Assembly (NCBI GenBank): GCA_949284175.1
Contig: CASDVE010000003.1
Span: 124,001 to 188,000 of the forward strand
Direction of reading: 5' to 3'
Source of the DNA: an uncultured Eubacteriales bacterium
GTDB lineage: Bacteria > Bacillota > Clostridia > Lachnospirales > Lachnospiraceae
DNA: 64,000 nt
The first letter of the stretch is position 1, and each line of letters begins with the position of its first letter. Shown here piece by piece: positions 34,891 to 44,525 of the stretch. The translations under genes were made by a program, and so were the position numbers. The notes beneath the pieces were generated by a model that was not told the DNA's origin, did not search any database, and saw only the letters and a list, made by a program, of their open reading frames with translations.

Positions 34891-35940
34891 ATGAAGTTAG
34901 CATATTTTTATGTAACAGAGCAGGGAAAGCAATTATCCGAGCAAATACAAAAAGTTCTTGGTGGGACGTGTTATGGAAAAGAGAATTTAAAAGAAAATAT
35001 TGGGATGGCAATGAAAGAATATGAGGGAATTGTTTTTGTTATGGCAACAGGGATTGTCATAAGAATGATCGCCCCTTATATTGTGCATAAAACAAAAGAT
35101 CCAGCAATTGTTGTACTGGATCAAAAAGGTGAGTATTGTATTAGTTTACTATCTGGACATTTAGGGGGAGCAAATGAACTTGCAAAACAAGTTGCACACA
35201 TTACAAAAGGAAGACCAGTAATTACAACTGCTACTGATGTAGAACAGGTATTGGCGTTTGACGTATTCGCCAAAGAACATCAGATGGCAATTGAAAATAT
35301 CGAGCAGTTAAAATATATCAGCAGTGCACTATTACAAAAAAAAATCGTACAAGTTGTATGTGAACGTGAAGAAATAAAAGAGGTATTGAAGCAAGCCCCT
35401 GTTCAATTTGTGGATAAGATAACAGAAGAACATGGTGTTGTCATTTCTCCATATGTGTCAAAAGAATGGGGGGATAGGACAGTATCCATGGATGAAAAAA
35501 TGACAGAAAAGTCAAGGGAACAACATATTTTATATTTGCGTCCTAAGGTGATTACGGTTGGAATTGGCTGTAAAAAAAATCGTGACAAAACAGGAGTAAA
35601 AGAAGCGTTGGAAAGTCTTTTAAGAGAAGAAAATTTAAGTCCTTTGTCTTTAAAACAACTTACTACCATTCCGAGGAAAGAAAAAGAAGAAGCGGTGCAA
35701 TACCTTTTAAAAGAATACCAGATCCCATTAAACATACAAACAGAAACAAGCATTCAACAATTGGATTTAGAGCAAATAGGGATTGCACAATCTGCATTTG
35801 TGCATCAAACCGTTGGAGTGACTTCTGTATCAACAGCTTGTGCCTATCTTTCTTCCAATGGGGGAAAAATTTTGGTGGATAAACGAAAATTCCAAGGATT
35901 TACGTTATCACTTAGCATGGATACAAAATTTGTTTGTTGA
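34891..35940 (+). CDS. cbiG: Cobalt-precorrin-5A hydrolase CbiG
   Basis: A 349-residue protein with the full CbiG layout. The N-terminal and middle domains carry GIVFVMATGIVIRM and ISLLSGHLGGANELA; the C-terminal CbiG_C domain carries VGIGCKKN and SVSTACAYLSS. It opens the delta-lactone of cobalt-precorrin-5A and releases acetaldehyde in the anaerobic cobalamin pathway. ATG 34891 has AAAGG seven bases upstream; the in-frame ATG at 34876 overlaps that site. It stands 76 bases after cobU in the same direction. Confidence 0.93.
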   Translation: MKLAYFYVTEQGKQLSEQIQKVLGGTCYGKENLKENIGMAMKEYEGIVFVMATGIVIRMIAPYIVHKTKDPAIVVLDQKGEYCISLLSGHLGGANELAKQVAHITKGRPVITTATDVEQVLAFDVFAKEHQMAIENIEQLKYISSALLQKKIVQVVCEREEIKEVLKQAPVQFVDKITEEHGVVISPYVSKEWGDRTVSMDEKMTEKSREQHILYLRPKVITVGIGCKKNRDKTGVKEALESLLREENLSPLSLKQLTTIPRKEKEEAVQYLLKEYQIPLNIQTETSIQQLDLEQIGIAQSAFVHQTVGVTSVSTACAYLSSNGGKILVDKRKFQGFTLSLSMDTKFVC

Positions 35941-35965
35941 AACAAGCAAGTCCTTATGATATGAT
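35937..35965 (+). promoter_or_regulatory. Promoter of rpiB
   Basis: TTGAAA (35937-35942) overlaps the cbiG stop codon, and TATGAT (35960-35965) follows after 17 bases. This gives rpiB its own promoter rather than relying on the cobalamin genes. Confidence 0.6.
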
Positions 35966-36010
35966 GAAAAGGATACAAAAAGATAATAGAATAATAGGAG
36001 GAAAATTGTA

Positions 36011-36451
36011 ATGAAAATTGCAATTGGAAATGATCATTCAGCGTTAGAAATGAAACGTGAGATAAAAGCGTATTTAGAAGAAAAAGGACATGAAGTGATT
36101 AATTTTGGAACAGATACAGAGGAAAGTTGTGACTATCCAATGTATGGTGAAAAAGTTGGACGAGCTGTGGTAGCAAAAGAAGCGGATCTTGGGATTCTTA
36201 TTTGCGGAACAGGAGTTGGTATCTCCTTATCAGCCAATAAAGTAAAAGGGGTTCGTGCCGTTGTTTGTAGTGAACCATATTCTGCAAAATTATCCAAAAT
36301 GCACAATAACACCAATATATTAGCGTTTGGAGCAAGAGTTGTTGGAATCGAATTAGCAAAAATGATCGTGGACGAATGGTTAAATGCAGAATTTGAAGGT
36401 GGAAGACACCAAAGAAGAGTTGATATGTTAATGGATATTGAAACTAGATAA
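36011..36451 (+). CDS. rpiB: Ribose-5-phosphate isomerase B
   Basis: A 146-residue RpiB/LacB-type sugar-phosphate isomerase that interconverts ribose 5-phosphate and ribulose 5-phosphate. Characteristic features are IAIGNDHSALEMK at the start, the catalytic cysteine in LICGTGVGISLSANK and the segment RAVVCSEPYSA. An AGGAGG site lies nine bases before the ATG. It is unrelated in function to the cobalamin genes around it. Confidence 0.94.
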   Translation: MKIAIGNDHSALEMKREIKAYLEEKGHEVINFGTDTEESCDYPMYGEKVGRAVVAKEADLGILICGTGVGISLSANKVKGVRAVVCSEPYSAKLSKMHNNTNILAFGARVVGIELAKMIVDEWLNAEFEGGRHQRRVDMLMDIETR

Positions 36452-36527
36452 TATAAATGATATAATACTAAAAATATAGATACAGAGAGTGTTTGACAGT
36501 GCCGATTGTAATAAGGAGGGCTCAAGA

Positions 36528-37046
36528 ATGAAAGAAGTCACATTAAATCAGTTACAAATGTTAATTCAAAATATGATAAATGATTTAAGTGTTAAAAAAA
36601 GAGAGTTAAATTCCCACTCCACAGAAACTATTTTAAAAAATAGTGATGGCAGTAGCGAAGTGATGAGCTTCCCTTATGACTTTAAAAAAGGGTTAGAGGA
36701 AATAAAAAATCTAACAGAAACGCTTATTACTTATCGAGCACTGTTACAGGAATGTAATAACTGTACAAAGATTAATGAAGTTGATACTATCGCATCGGCA
36801 TTAATCAAACTAAAAGAAAAAAGAAGTTTGTTGAATTGTTTAGAAGATATTTTCTATTATACCAAGGAAAGCAAAACCCGAAAGACAGACAATCAATATA
36901 GTAATTCCTATTATATTGAACTGATTCAGGCTAACTTTGATAAGGAGTCTTTAGAAAAAGAAATTAATCAGCTAAGAGATAGTATTGATTCACTTGAATC
37001 ACAGGTAAATGATGCTAACACAACGACTAAAGTTGTATTACCCTAA
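36528..37046 (+). CDS. Coiled-coil protein, possibly DIP1984/septicolysin-like
   Basis: A 172-residue soluble, helix-rich protein. The last 60 residues are strongly heptad-like (LEKEINQLRDSIDSLESQV), ending in NDANTTTKV. The pattern of short helices, a central THR/ASN-rich turn and a terminal helix with ..Q..N.TT recalls the DIP1984 (septicolysin-like) family, but this is by eye only. ATG 36528 is set by AAGGAGGG seven bases upstream; a longer frame from 36489 lacks such a site. It follows rpiB by 76 bases. No function is proposed. Confidence 0.65.
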   Translation: MKEVTLNQLQMLIQNMINDLSVKKRELNSHSTETILKNSDGSSEVMSFPYDFKKGLEEIKNLTETLITYRALLQECNNCTKINEVDTIASALIKLKEKRSLLNCLEDIFYYTKESKTRKTDNQYSNSYYIELIQANFDKESLEKEINQLRDSIDSLESQVNDANTTTKVVLP

Positions 37047-37288
37047 TATGAGGTATATCCTATTGTAGGTAGTTTTCTATCCACAATAGTTTATATAACT
37101 ATCTGTGATTCGTTTTTATAGTTCGACTGTAATTGTAGCAAGCAAGTCTTTTTGCATGACAAATTACATTTTATTGGTAACAAATTTTATAACCAATCAT
37201 TACTTTACAATTTATAATTCAAGATCAAGTTATTTTATGAACAAGTTTATCAAATAATAAATGAATATAAAATAAATTGCAGATAGTC

Positions 37289-37331
37289 AAAAAGGAGCTG
37301 GCACTAAGTAATTAGTGTCCAGCTCCTTTTT
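37289..37331. terminator. Bidirectional terminator between the coiled-coil gene and upp
   Basis: A very long stem (AAAAAGGAGCTGG plus CACTAA against TTAGTG plus TCCAGCTCCTTTTT, one bulged A) has T-runs on both strands. It is adjacent to the upp stop codon and serves mainly upp on the minus strand. The remaining part of the 37047-37332 gap is AT-rich with no other structure I trust. Confidence 0.85.
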
Positions 37332-37332
37332 G

Positions 37333-37962
37333 TTATTTTGTTCCGTAAATGCGATCGCCAGCATCTCCAAGACCAGGAATAATATAACCATGTTCGTTTA
37401 AGTATTCATCAAGAGCTCCAATATAAATATCCACATCAGGATGGGCTTCTTGTAATGCTTTGACTCCTTCAGGAGCGGCAATTAAACATAAAAAGGTGAT
37501 TCTTTTTATTCCACGAGTTTTTAATTGTGTGATAGCTGAGATAGCAGAACCGCCAGTGGCTAACATAGGATCAACAACGTAAATATCACGTTCCTGAGCG
37601 TCAGAAGGAAGTTTATAGAAGTATTCCACTGGTTGTAATGTTTCTTCATCGCGATAAAGACCGATGTGTCCTACTTTTGCATTTGGAATTAAATTTAAAA
37701 TACCATCTGCCATATGAAGTCCTGCACGAAGAATTGGAACGATGCAAAGTTTTTTTCCAGCAATCTCTTTTGTTGTTGTTTCCACAAGTGGTGTTTTTAT
37801 TTGAATATCTGCAAGTGGAAGAGAGCGAGTTGCTTCATAGCAGATAAGCATGGCAACTTCGCTGACCAGATCCCGAAATTCTTTTGTAGAAGTTGCTTCT
37901 TTTCTCATAATTCCAATTTTATGTTGAATCAAAGGATGATCCATTACAGTTACTTTACTCAT
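37333..37962 (-). CDS. upp: Uracil phosphoribosyltransferase
   Basis: A 209-residue UPRT, exactly the usual length, which makes UMP from uracil and PRPP for pyrimidine salvage. The PRPP loop is [16 protein letters not shown] and the uracil-site region is [13 protein letters not shown]. The start ATG at 37962 has GGAGGT upstream; a longer frame extends 26 codons further, but those include the promoter and are not translated. It has its own promoter at 38011-38040. Confidence 0.95.
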   Translation of the reverse strand: MSKVTVMDHPLIQHKIGIMRKEATSTKEFRDLVSEVAMLICYEATRSLPLADIQIKTPLVETTTKEIAGKKLCIVPILRAGLHMADGILNLIPNAKVGHIGLYRDEETLQPVEYFYKLPSDAQERDIYVVDPMLATGGSAISAITQLKTRGIKRITFLCLIAAPEGVKALQEAHPDVDIYIGALDEYLNEHGYIIPGLGDAGDRIYGTK

Positions 37963-38010
37963 GTATCGATACCTCCAAATTTTGTCGTATTCTGTAAGTA
38001 ATCTTTTAGC

Positions 38011-38040
38011 ATTATAGCACTGATAATGGCATAGATACAA
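38011..38040 (-). promoter_or_regulatory. Promoter of upp
   Basis: On the minus strand TTGTAT (38040-38035) and a perfect TATAAT (38016-38011) are 18 bases apart, immediately after the stop codon of the transglutaminase gene. The upp gene can therefore be expressed independently of the operon upstream of it. Confidence 0.65.
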
Positions 38041-38046
38041 GGGTGA

Positions 38047-40353
38047 TTATAAAATTCTTCTTGTGAAGTATTGATGGAACAATCGCTGTAACCATGGAAG
38101 TTGTTTTATGATCCGTTTTCTTGTAGTGAGCATCATATTTTCTATTTCGGTCAACTGCTCTTTTGTAAGGGTATGTTGGCTATATTTTGCCAGTTCATAT
38201 AGCGGTTTCATTCGTTCATTTAAAATCTCTTGTTCTGCATTGCTCGGTGGCTTAATGGTAAATAAGTAAAAGAGAAATTCTAGCATGAAAATGGCGGATT
38301 GATTGGCATTTTCTCCATGAAATTTCTTGTTCCTTATAAAAAGAGTGAGGGCTCTACGCAATAGGCAAAGAACAAGTAACAGGAATAAGAAGAAACAGGC
38401 ATAGAAGAAAAATGCAACTTCTTTTGGTAGTGTATGAAGCCACTGGATCAAAGAAAAGGACTTTTGATTGTCAGCAGTGTTTGAGGAATTATCATCTTTT
38501 TCTGGTGAAGAAGTGCTAGCCTCGCTTTCCGTGGTTGCTTCTTCTTTTGAAGAGGTTGTCTGTTCCTCTGTGCTTTCACTGGTTTGTTCTTTTGTGCTTC
38601 GATTCGCATTTTCTATCTGTTGTGAAATCTCATTCATATAGCTTGGCGTTGGATCAAGAACTTTCCATCCTTTCCCTTTTACATAATATTCTGTCCATGC
38701 GTGGGCATTGGATTCTGGAATCTCAATGGTATAGTTTCCCGTATTTTCATCGTAATGTCCTCCAGAAAAGTTAGAAGGTGCAATCACATATCCTTCCACA
38801 TAACGGGCTGGAATGCCAAGACTACGAAGAAGGAGGGTGGCAGAAGATGCAAAATGCACACAATATCCTTTATGAGTGTCGTTTAAAAAGTAAAGTGTGA
38901 AATCCGTATTAGGATTTTGCTCTCCTGGCTGTAATGTATAAGAAAAAAGATTGGAGTCTTTAAAATAATGAAGAATACTTTCTGTATAGGATGCTGAATT
39001 TTGTTTCGCATACTCTTTTATTACCGCTGTTGCATTTGCCAATTGTTTGTTGACATCGGTTGGAAGCTGTGTATAAAAGTCTGTAAATAAAGCGTAATCT
39101 TCTACTAATTGATAATAACCGTTATACTGGGACAAGGAAAGTGGCTCCATTGGCTCTGTTCCATTTTTCGTTCCATAAGGAATCGTATAAGATTTGCGAG
39201 ATACTGGTGTATAATACAGATCTTGCACTTCACGAACCGCATCGTTTTGTAACATAGAATATGGCACATAAGCAAAATTTTTATCCGCAGTTTTTGGAAC
39301 AATGGTCATTTCATTGGAAAAAGAATACGGTTGTGTTTGCTCTATGGATAACAGTTGAAGAGGGGATAAGGATAGGTTTAACTGTTTAGAATTTTCATAA
39401 AAAGATTCTAACCGCTTGTTATAATCGCTTTCACTTTGCACGCTCCAACGGTTTTTTGTATATTGTGTCCCAACATATCCTTTTAAATAAATGGTGGACT
39501 CAGAGCGAGGGAGAGTTACGGTTAATGCTGTTTTTAGGCTTTTTGATTTATTTCCAAGATTTCTCAGATCCCCAGCACTGATTCCACCATAGGTATTAGA
39601 AAATGGGTTGCGAATGTTTATCCCAAGCAATTCAAAGAGTCTGTCATAGTCTTGTAAAATAATAGAGTCCCGGATCGTATCCCACTTTCTAGGACGCTGA
39701 TACTCGATACTATGTAAAAAGGAGGCGGATAAACCAAAACAGAGAATAAGAATGATGCTTAATACGCCAACATGTCCCTTTGGAATAATCTTTTTACGAA
39801 ATTGTACTGTTGAAAGGCACAAAATAAAAAAGATGACATAAGGAAAGAAATACTGGTACGCTGGCACTGCTCCATAAAAAATTCCAGATTCCACAAGGGG
39901 AATGGTGATGAGCAGTGCAAAAAGAGGGATCTTTATTCGTTCTATAAAAAGTATGAGTAAGCCAGTTAAAAACATCGTAGCAAGGCACAGAAATGGTGTG
40001 ATAGCATAGAACTGGGTATTTGGAGTATAGAGGACAGTTCTTGGAAGAATATTTGTTTTCATAAGCTCCAATCGAATATAGTAAATCATGCTATCAATGG
40101 CATCCGGAATGACATTTCGAAATAGCAGTAACAAAAGCCCAATGAGCAAAAAATAGCTAAGGAGTGAAAGAATAAAAATTCCACTATCCGCTTTGTAATG
40201 AAGGCTCAAAAAGAGCAGAGTTGGAATGATACAACAAAGTAGCAAAAGAAAAAAGGAAGTTGGAATTTCAAATGCTGTTAAAAAACAAAATATGCTACTA
40301 AGAGTTCCAACAGTGATTAAAATAAAGTTAATAATAGTTGTTCTAATGTTCAT
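38047..40353 (-). CDS. Transglutaminase-like membrane protein (TgpA type)
   Basis: A 768-residue membrane protein with a cluster of about six membrane helices in the first ~200 residues. An extracytoplasmic transglutaminase-like domain follows, with the catalytic triad Cys (GYCVHFASS), His (NAHAWTEYY) and Asp (VLDPTPS). Then come a Ser/Thr/Glu-rich linker, one further helix and a cytoplasmic tail. ATG 40353 has GGAGA at good spacing; ATG 40359 two codons earlier lies too close to it. It overlaps the end of the DUF58 gene. Transglutaminase, DUF58 and MoxR genes commonly occur together; the role is unknown, probably protein maturation at the membrane. Confidence 0.88.
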   Translation of the reverse strand: MNIRTTIINFILITVGTLSSIFCFLTAFEIPTSFFLLLLCCIIPTLLFLSLHYKADSGIFILSLLSYFLLIGLLLLLFRNVIPDAIDSMIYYIRLELMKTNILPRTVLYTPNTQFYAITPFLCLATMFLTGLLILFIERIKIPLFALLITIPLVESGIFYGAVPAYQYFFPYVIFFILCLSTVQFRKKIIPKGHVGVLSIILILCFGLSASFLHSIEYQRPRKWDTIRDSIILQDYDRLFELLGINIRNPFSNTYGGISAGDLRNLGNKSKSLKTALTVTLPRSESTIYLKGYVGTQYTKNRWSVQSESDYNKRLESFYENSKQLNLSLSPLQLLSIEQTQPYSFSNEMTIVPKTADKNFAYVPYSMLQNDAVREVQDLYYTPVSRKSYTIPYGTKNGTEPMEPLSLSQYNGYYQLVEDYALFTDFYTQLPTDVNKQLANATAVIKEYAKQNSASYTESILHYFKDSNLFSYTLQPGEQNPNTDFTLYFLNDTHKGYCVHFASSATLLLRSLGIPARYVEGYVIAPSNFSGGHYDENTGNYTIEIPESNAHAWTEYYVKGKGWKVLDPTPSYMNEISQQIENANRSTKEQTSESTEEQTTSSKEEATTESEASTSSPEKDDNSSNTADNQKSFSLIQWLHTLPKEVAFFFYACFFLFLLLVLCLLRRALTLFIRNKKFHGENANQSAIFMLEFLFYLFTIKPPSNAEQEILNERMKPLYELAKYSQHTLTKEQLTEIENMMLTTRKRIIKQLPWLQRLFHQYFTRRIL

Positions 40354-41377
40354 AAGCATTCTCCAAAACGAGGGAAACAGAAGGAGAGGCCACGATTTTT
40401 AAATAAGGCTGATCGACAAACTCTTCTGGCAATTCGAAAGGAAGTGTTGGTAAAAGAGGAGTGGATACTAGCTCATAAAATGCGTGATAACACTGTTCTT
40501 CTGTATCAATTCGAAGGTATTTTATTTGTTCTATGGAAGGGTCATACCAAAAAAAGGTGTAGGGAATGCCCTCTTGTACGAAAGAAAGTCCCAAAGATAG
40601 GGTAAAAGAAAGTGCCTCATCGAGCCGAGCCGGAAAGTCTTTTGTGGTTTCTTTTAAAACAGAAAAAAAGACAAGAGCATTGGAAGAAAGAGGCAGACTA
40701 TTTTCACGAACAATGAAAGAGTCTGTTTTGCTACTTAGCTTCCAATGAATTTGACGTAAGGCATCCCCATCATGAAATTCTCGAAGAGCAAATACTTCGG
40801 ATGGATCATCCCCAGACTTTATAGAGGAAAATAAATTTCCATCCTGTTCAGAAGAAGTACCAAGAGATTCTGGCAAATCCATGAGCTGTGTGTCTGGTAG
40901 ACGAAAGAGTTTCGTCTTTTTCTTTGGAAAAAATTTCTTTTTAAAGAGGAACAAAAAGCTATAACAAACCACTTCTTTTAAATACAGTTCATAAGAACCA
41001 GAAAGTGGCATGGTAAGGAGCTGTTCTTCTTTAATAAGACAGTGGACGGGAATGGAAAACGGATAACGTTTCTTTTCCACTGTGCCAAGCATTTGGTGTC
41101 GCACTTCCACGATAGCGACACAATGAGAAATAGGAAAAAAAGAGCGGTTCTTGGCGGTCAAATAAAAAGAACCTTGTTCCTTCGTCGTTGCGATGGATAG
41201 GGGGCTTTCTATGGAAAAAGAGAGAAAGAAAGCGGTGAGATGGTGAAGCAAGAATAAAATCACTGGCAAACAAACCATCATGACAAATAAAAGCATTGCC
41301 AATGGATCCGTATACATAATAACGAAAGTAAAAAGACCGACAAGAATTGCTCCATACAAGAATTGGTATCGAAACAT
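40343..41377 (-). CDS. DUF58 domain protein
   Basis: A 344-residue protein with two N-terminal membrane helices and a DUF58 domain (a VWA-like fold). The characteristic motif is FALREFHDGDALRQIHWKLSSK. It is the middle gene of a MoxR-DUF58-transglutaminase operon on the minus strand; the MoxR ATPase is thought to act on the DUF58 protein as RavA does on ViaA. A strong AAGGAGGAG site precedes the ATG, which is 15 bases after the upstream gene. Confidence 0.88.
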   Translation of the reverse strand: MFRYQFLYGAILVGLFTFVIMYTDPLAMLLFVMMVCLPVILFLLHHLTAFFLSFSIESPLSIATTKEQGSFYLTAKNRSFFPISHCVAIVEVRHQMLGTVEKKRYPFSIPVHCLIKEEQLLTMPLSGSYELYLKEVVCYSFLFLFKKKFFPKKKTKLFRLPDTQLMDLPESLGTSSEQDGNLFSSIKSGDDPSEVFALREFHDGDALRQIHWKLSSKTDSFIVRENSLPLSSNALVFFSVLKETTKDFPARLDEALSFTLSLGLSFVQEGIPYTFFWYDPSIEQIKYLRIDTEEQCYHAFYELVSTPLLPTLPFELPEEFVDQPYLKIVASPSVSLVLENAYEH

Positions 41378-41392
41378 AGAGCAACTCCTCCT

Positions 41393-42349
41393 TTATGGGT
41401 TCACAGTTTTTAAAATTTGAGATATGATTTGTGCATTGGTAAGCCCAGATGCCTTAGCCTTTGGATCTGGCACGATACGGTGGGCACATACATCAGAAAA
41501 AACGAGTTTTACATCTTCTGGCACTACGAAGTCCCGCTCTTTTAAAAAGGCGGCAGATTTTGCCATTCTCATGAGGGCAAGAGAACCACGAGGACTGACA
41601 CCAATTCGTATCATAGGATGATTTCTCGTAGCATTTGCAAGGTTCACAATATATTGATAAATTGGCTCATTCATATAGACTTGTTCTACCACTGCCTGCA
41701 TTTTTAATAGATCTTCAATGGTTGCCACTTGGGAAATCTTATCCATTGGATTTGCTTTTTCTCTTCCTTTTAAAATCTCAATTTCATTTGCAACACTTGG
41801 ATATCCCATCGTAAGGCAAGCCATAAATCGATCCAGTTGGGATTCTGGTAAAAGCTGTGTTCCAACCGATCCGATGGGGTTTTGTGTTGCAATGACAAAA
41901 AATGGTTTTGGAAGATAATGGGTGATACCATCCACAGAGATCTGTCCTTCTTCCATCAATTCAAGAAGGGCGGATTGAGATTTTGGAGAAGTTCGATTGA
42001 TCTCATCAGCGAGAAAGAGGTTGCAAAAAGCAGAACCTTCTTTGTATTCAAATTCTCCGGTTTTTTTGTTGTACATAGAAAATCCGACTACATCACTTGG
42101 AAGGACATCGGGGGTGAATTGCAAACGGTGATAGTCAAGATGAAAGGCTTTTGAAAACGCTAAGGCAAGAGTTGTTTTTCCAACGCCTGGAACGTCATCA
42201 ATTAAAACGTGACCTTTTGCTAAAATGGTCATAAGCACTTTTAATAAAACCGTTTCTTTATCAATAATCACCTTTCGTGTTTCTTCAAAGATGGCTGTCG
42301 CTTTTTCATAACAGTAATCGAATTCAGGAATTGATTTTTGTATATCCAT
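41393..42349 (-). CDS. MoxR family AAA+ ATPase
   Basis: A 318-residue MoxR ATPase of normal length (AAA_3 family). Walker A is GVGKT in DDVPGVGKTTLALAF, Walker B is LFLADEINR, sensor 1 is VIATQNP, and the arginine region is RIGVSPRGSLALM. It is the first gene of the operon with the DUF58 and transglutaminase genes. ATG 42349 lies eight bases after GGAGG; a longer frame to 42382 has no such site. It belongs to a different MoxR branch from the long ATPase at 18169. Confidence 0.9.
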   Translation of the reverse strand: MDIQKSIPEFDYCYEKATAIFEETRKVIIDKETVLLKVLMTILAKGHVLIDDVPGVGKTTLALAFSKAFHLDYHRLQFTPDVLPSDVVGFSMYNKKTGEFEYKEGSAFCNLFLADEINRTSPKSQSALLELMEEGQISVDGITHYLPKPFFVIATQNPIGSVGTQLLPESQLDRFMACLTMGYPSVANEIEILKGREKANPMDKISQVATIEDLLKMQAVVEQVYMNEPIYQYIVNLANATRNHPMIRIGVSPRGSLALMRMAKSAAFLKERDFVVPEDVKLVFSDVCAHRIVPDPKAKASGLTNAQIISQILKTVNP

Positions 42350-42546
42350 GATTTTTCCTCCATTATGTTTTAGGGTTGTCATTTGAGATAAAAGTGCGAT
42401 ATGATAGGAGTATTCCAGATCAAAACGCGTTTCTCATCGTTGTTTATAATGATAGTATAAAATAGTAAAATATACAAGAAAGGAAGCAGAAGTTTTTGTC
42501 GTATTTTGGATGAAAAAGAGCATGAAAGAGGAAAAGGAGAAAGGGC

Positions 42547-43149
42547 ATGGCATACTTTCCAATGTTTATCGATTTAAAAGAAAAAAAATGTTTCATTGTT
42601 GGAGGGGGATTGGTGGCTTATCGCAAAGCGAAAACATTGACGCTTTATGGAGCCAATCTCATTGTCATAGCACCTAGCTTTATAGAAGAATTAAAAGAGA
42701 TGGAAACCAGAGGAGAAGCCATTCTTATAAAAAAGGAAATTTCCATAAAAGATAAAGAGGACTTTCTTCTTACAATAAAAAAAGAAGAAATCGCCCTTGT
42801 GATCGGTGCCACCAATCAAAAGGAAGTGAATGAGGCCATTGGACAGTGGTGTCAAGAAGAGAAGATACCAGTGAATGTGGTGGATAATCAAGAACTTTGT
42901 ACATTTTTATTTCCAGCAGTTGTGACAAAAGATAAGGTGTCCATTGGGATCACTACATCTGGAACAAGCCCTAGTGCTTCTGCCTATTTAAGAGAGAGAA
43001 TAGAAGAGATTGTGGATGAAGAATTTTTAACATTTGTAGAGGAAATGGGAACATATCGAACTTGGTTAAAAGCCCATGTAGAAAGCGAAGAAGAAAGAAG
43101 AGCCTGTCTTCGTAAAAAAGTGGAGGAATGGAAACAAGGAAGAAAATAG
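42547..43149 (+). CDS. Precorrin-2 dehydrogenase (Met8/SirC-like)
   Basis: A 200-residue NAD-dependent dehydrogenase that oxidises precorrin-2 to sirohydrochlorin, the branch point to cobalamin or siroheme. The Rossmann motif is VGGGLVAYRKAKTL near residues 18-31, and the conserved active-site region GITTSGTSPSASAYLRERIE is present. It lacks the C-terminal methyltransferase of full CysG, which is supplied by the fusion protein at 47535. AAGGAGAAAGG precedes the ATG. The cobaltochelatase step is likely done by CbiK (62346). Confidence 0.92.
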   Translation: MAYFPMFIDLKEKKCFIVGGGLVAYRKAKTLTLYGANLIVIAPSFIEELKEMETRGEAILIKKEISIKDKEDFLLTIKKEEIALVIGATNQKEVNEAIGQWCQEEKIPVNVVDNQELCTFLFPAVVTKDKVSIGITTSGTSPSASAYLRERIEEIVDEEFLTFVEEMGTYRTWLKAHVESEEERRACLRKKVEEWKQGRK

Positions 43150-43170
43150 TATCCTATTTATGAGATCTAG

Positions 43171-43199
43171 TTGCGTTTCTACACGAAAAATACTATGAT
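43171..43199 (+). promoter_or_regulatory. Promoter of hemL
   Basis: TTGCGT (43171-43176) and TATGAT (43194-43199) are 17 bases apart. The transcript would have a leader of about 45 bases before hemL. Confidence 0.5.
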
Positions 43200-43250
43200 A
43201 AATAACGAACAATAAGACAAGGGTCTTATCATAGAAATGGAGAGTTAAAC

Positions 43251-44525
43251 ATGAGAAATTATATACATTCAGAACAATTATTTGAACAGTCAAAAACAGT
43301 GATTCCCGGTGGAGTTAACAGCCCTGTTCGAGCTTTTTTAGCTGTGAATCGAAATCCAGTGTTTATCGATCACGCAAAAGGAAGTCATATTTATGATGTG
43401 GACGGGAATGACTATATTGACTTTGTGTGTTCTTGGGGACCGGGGATTTTAGGTCATGCCCACGAAGAAGTCATCGAAGCGGTTCAAAAAGCGGTAAAAG
43501 ATGGCTTGACGTTTGGAGCCCCAACAAAAAAAGAATATATTCTTGCAGATATGATTCATGAAGCAGTGCCATCTATGGAACTAGTACGCATGGTGAGCTC
43601 AGGAACAGAGGCGGTGATGAGTGCTATTCGTGTGGCAAGAGGCTATACAAAACGAGATATGATAGTGAAGTTTAAAGGATGTTATCATGGACATTCGGAT
43701 GGCTTGTTAGTAAAGGCAGGTTCTGCTGCCCTAACAAGTGCAGTTCCAGATAGTGCAGGAGTACCAGCCTCTTATACAGAAAACACATTAGTTGCGTTAT
43801 ACAATGATGAAGATTCCGTATCCCAATTATTTGAAAAATATGGGGATAACATTGCTTGTGTTATTGTAGAGCCAGTGGCTGCTAATATGGGAGTTGTTCC
43901 TCCAAAAGAGGGATTTTTACAGTTTTTACGAGATATTACAAATCAATATGGCAGTTTGCTCATTTTTGATGAGGTCATAACAGGATTTCGTCTTGGATAT
44001 GGTGGAGCACAAGAATACTATGGGGTGACACCAGATTTAACAACCCTTGGAAAAATTGTTGGTGGCGGTATGCCAATGGCTGTTTATGGAGGAAAGAGAA
44101 AGGTAATGGAAACGGTTTCTCCTCTTGGACAGGTATATCAAGCGGGTACTCTTTCTGGTAATCCTGTGGCAACAACTGCGGGCATTAAAACGCTCGAGCT
44201 ACTAAGGGATAATCAGCACCTTTATGAAGAAATTGAACAAAAAGCAAAAAGACTTGCCAATGCTTTTTTAGAAGGTGGTGCTAAAAAGGGACAACCAGTG
44301 AGTGTAAATCAAGTAGGCTCTTTATTATGCTGTTATTTTACAGAGCATCCAGTGGTGGATTATGATGGTGCGACTTCTTCTGATCTCGATCAATATACGG
44401 CTTATTTTGGAAAAATGTTAGATCATGGCATTTATGTAGCACCATCTCAATTTGAAGCCATGTTTGTGTCCTCAGCTCATACAGAGGCAGAGATTGAAGA
44501 GGCTTGTCGTGTGATTCAGCTATAA
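43251..44525 (+). CDS. hemL: Glutamate-1-semialdehyde 2,1-aminomutase
   Basis: A 424-residue PLP enzyme that turns glutamate-1-semialdehyde into 5-aminolevulinate, the second dedicated step of the C5 tetrapyrrole route. The opening VIPGGVNSPVRAF, the PLP aspartate region LLIFDEVITGFR, and the PLP lysine in TTLGKIVGGGMP are all present. GGAGAG precedes the ATG. Its partner hemA lies 0.9 kb downstream with cbiF in between. Confidence 0.96.
   Translation: MRNYIHSEQLFEQSKTVIPGGVNSPVRAFLAVNRNPVFIDHAKGSHIYDVDGNDYIDFVCSWGPGILGHAHEEVIEAVQKAVKDGLTFGAPTKKEYILADMIHEAVPSMELVRMVSSGTEAVMSAIRVARGYTKRDMIVKFKGCYHGHSDGLLVKAGSAALTSAVPDSAGVPASYTENTLVALYNDEDSVSQLFEKYGDNIACVIVEPVAANMGVVPPKEGFLQFLRDITNQYGSLLIFDEVITGFRLGYGGAQEYYGVTPDLTTLGKIVGGGMPMAVYGGKRKVMETVSPLGQVYQAGTLSGNPVATTAGIKTLELLRDNQHLYEEIEQKAKRLANAFLEGGAKKGQPVSVNQVGSLLCCYFTEHPVVDYDGATSSDLDQYTAYFGKMLDHGIYVAPSQFEAMFVSSAHTEAEIEEACRVIQL

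Noticed and set aside
42424-42440. AACGCGTTTCTCATCGT, resembling the right end of the dispersed element
   Set aside because: Only about 14 bases match, the left part and both hairpins are missing, and there is no terminator beside it. It may be a decayed remnant but I cannot tell it from chance.
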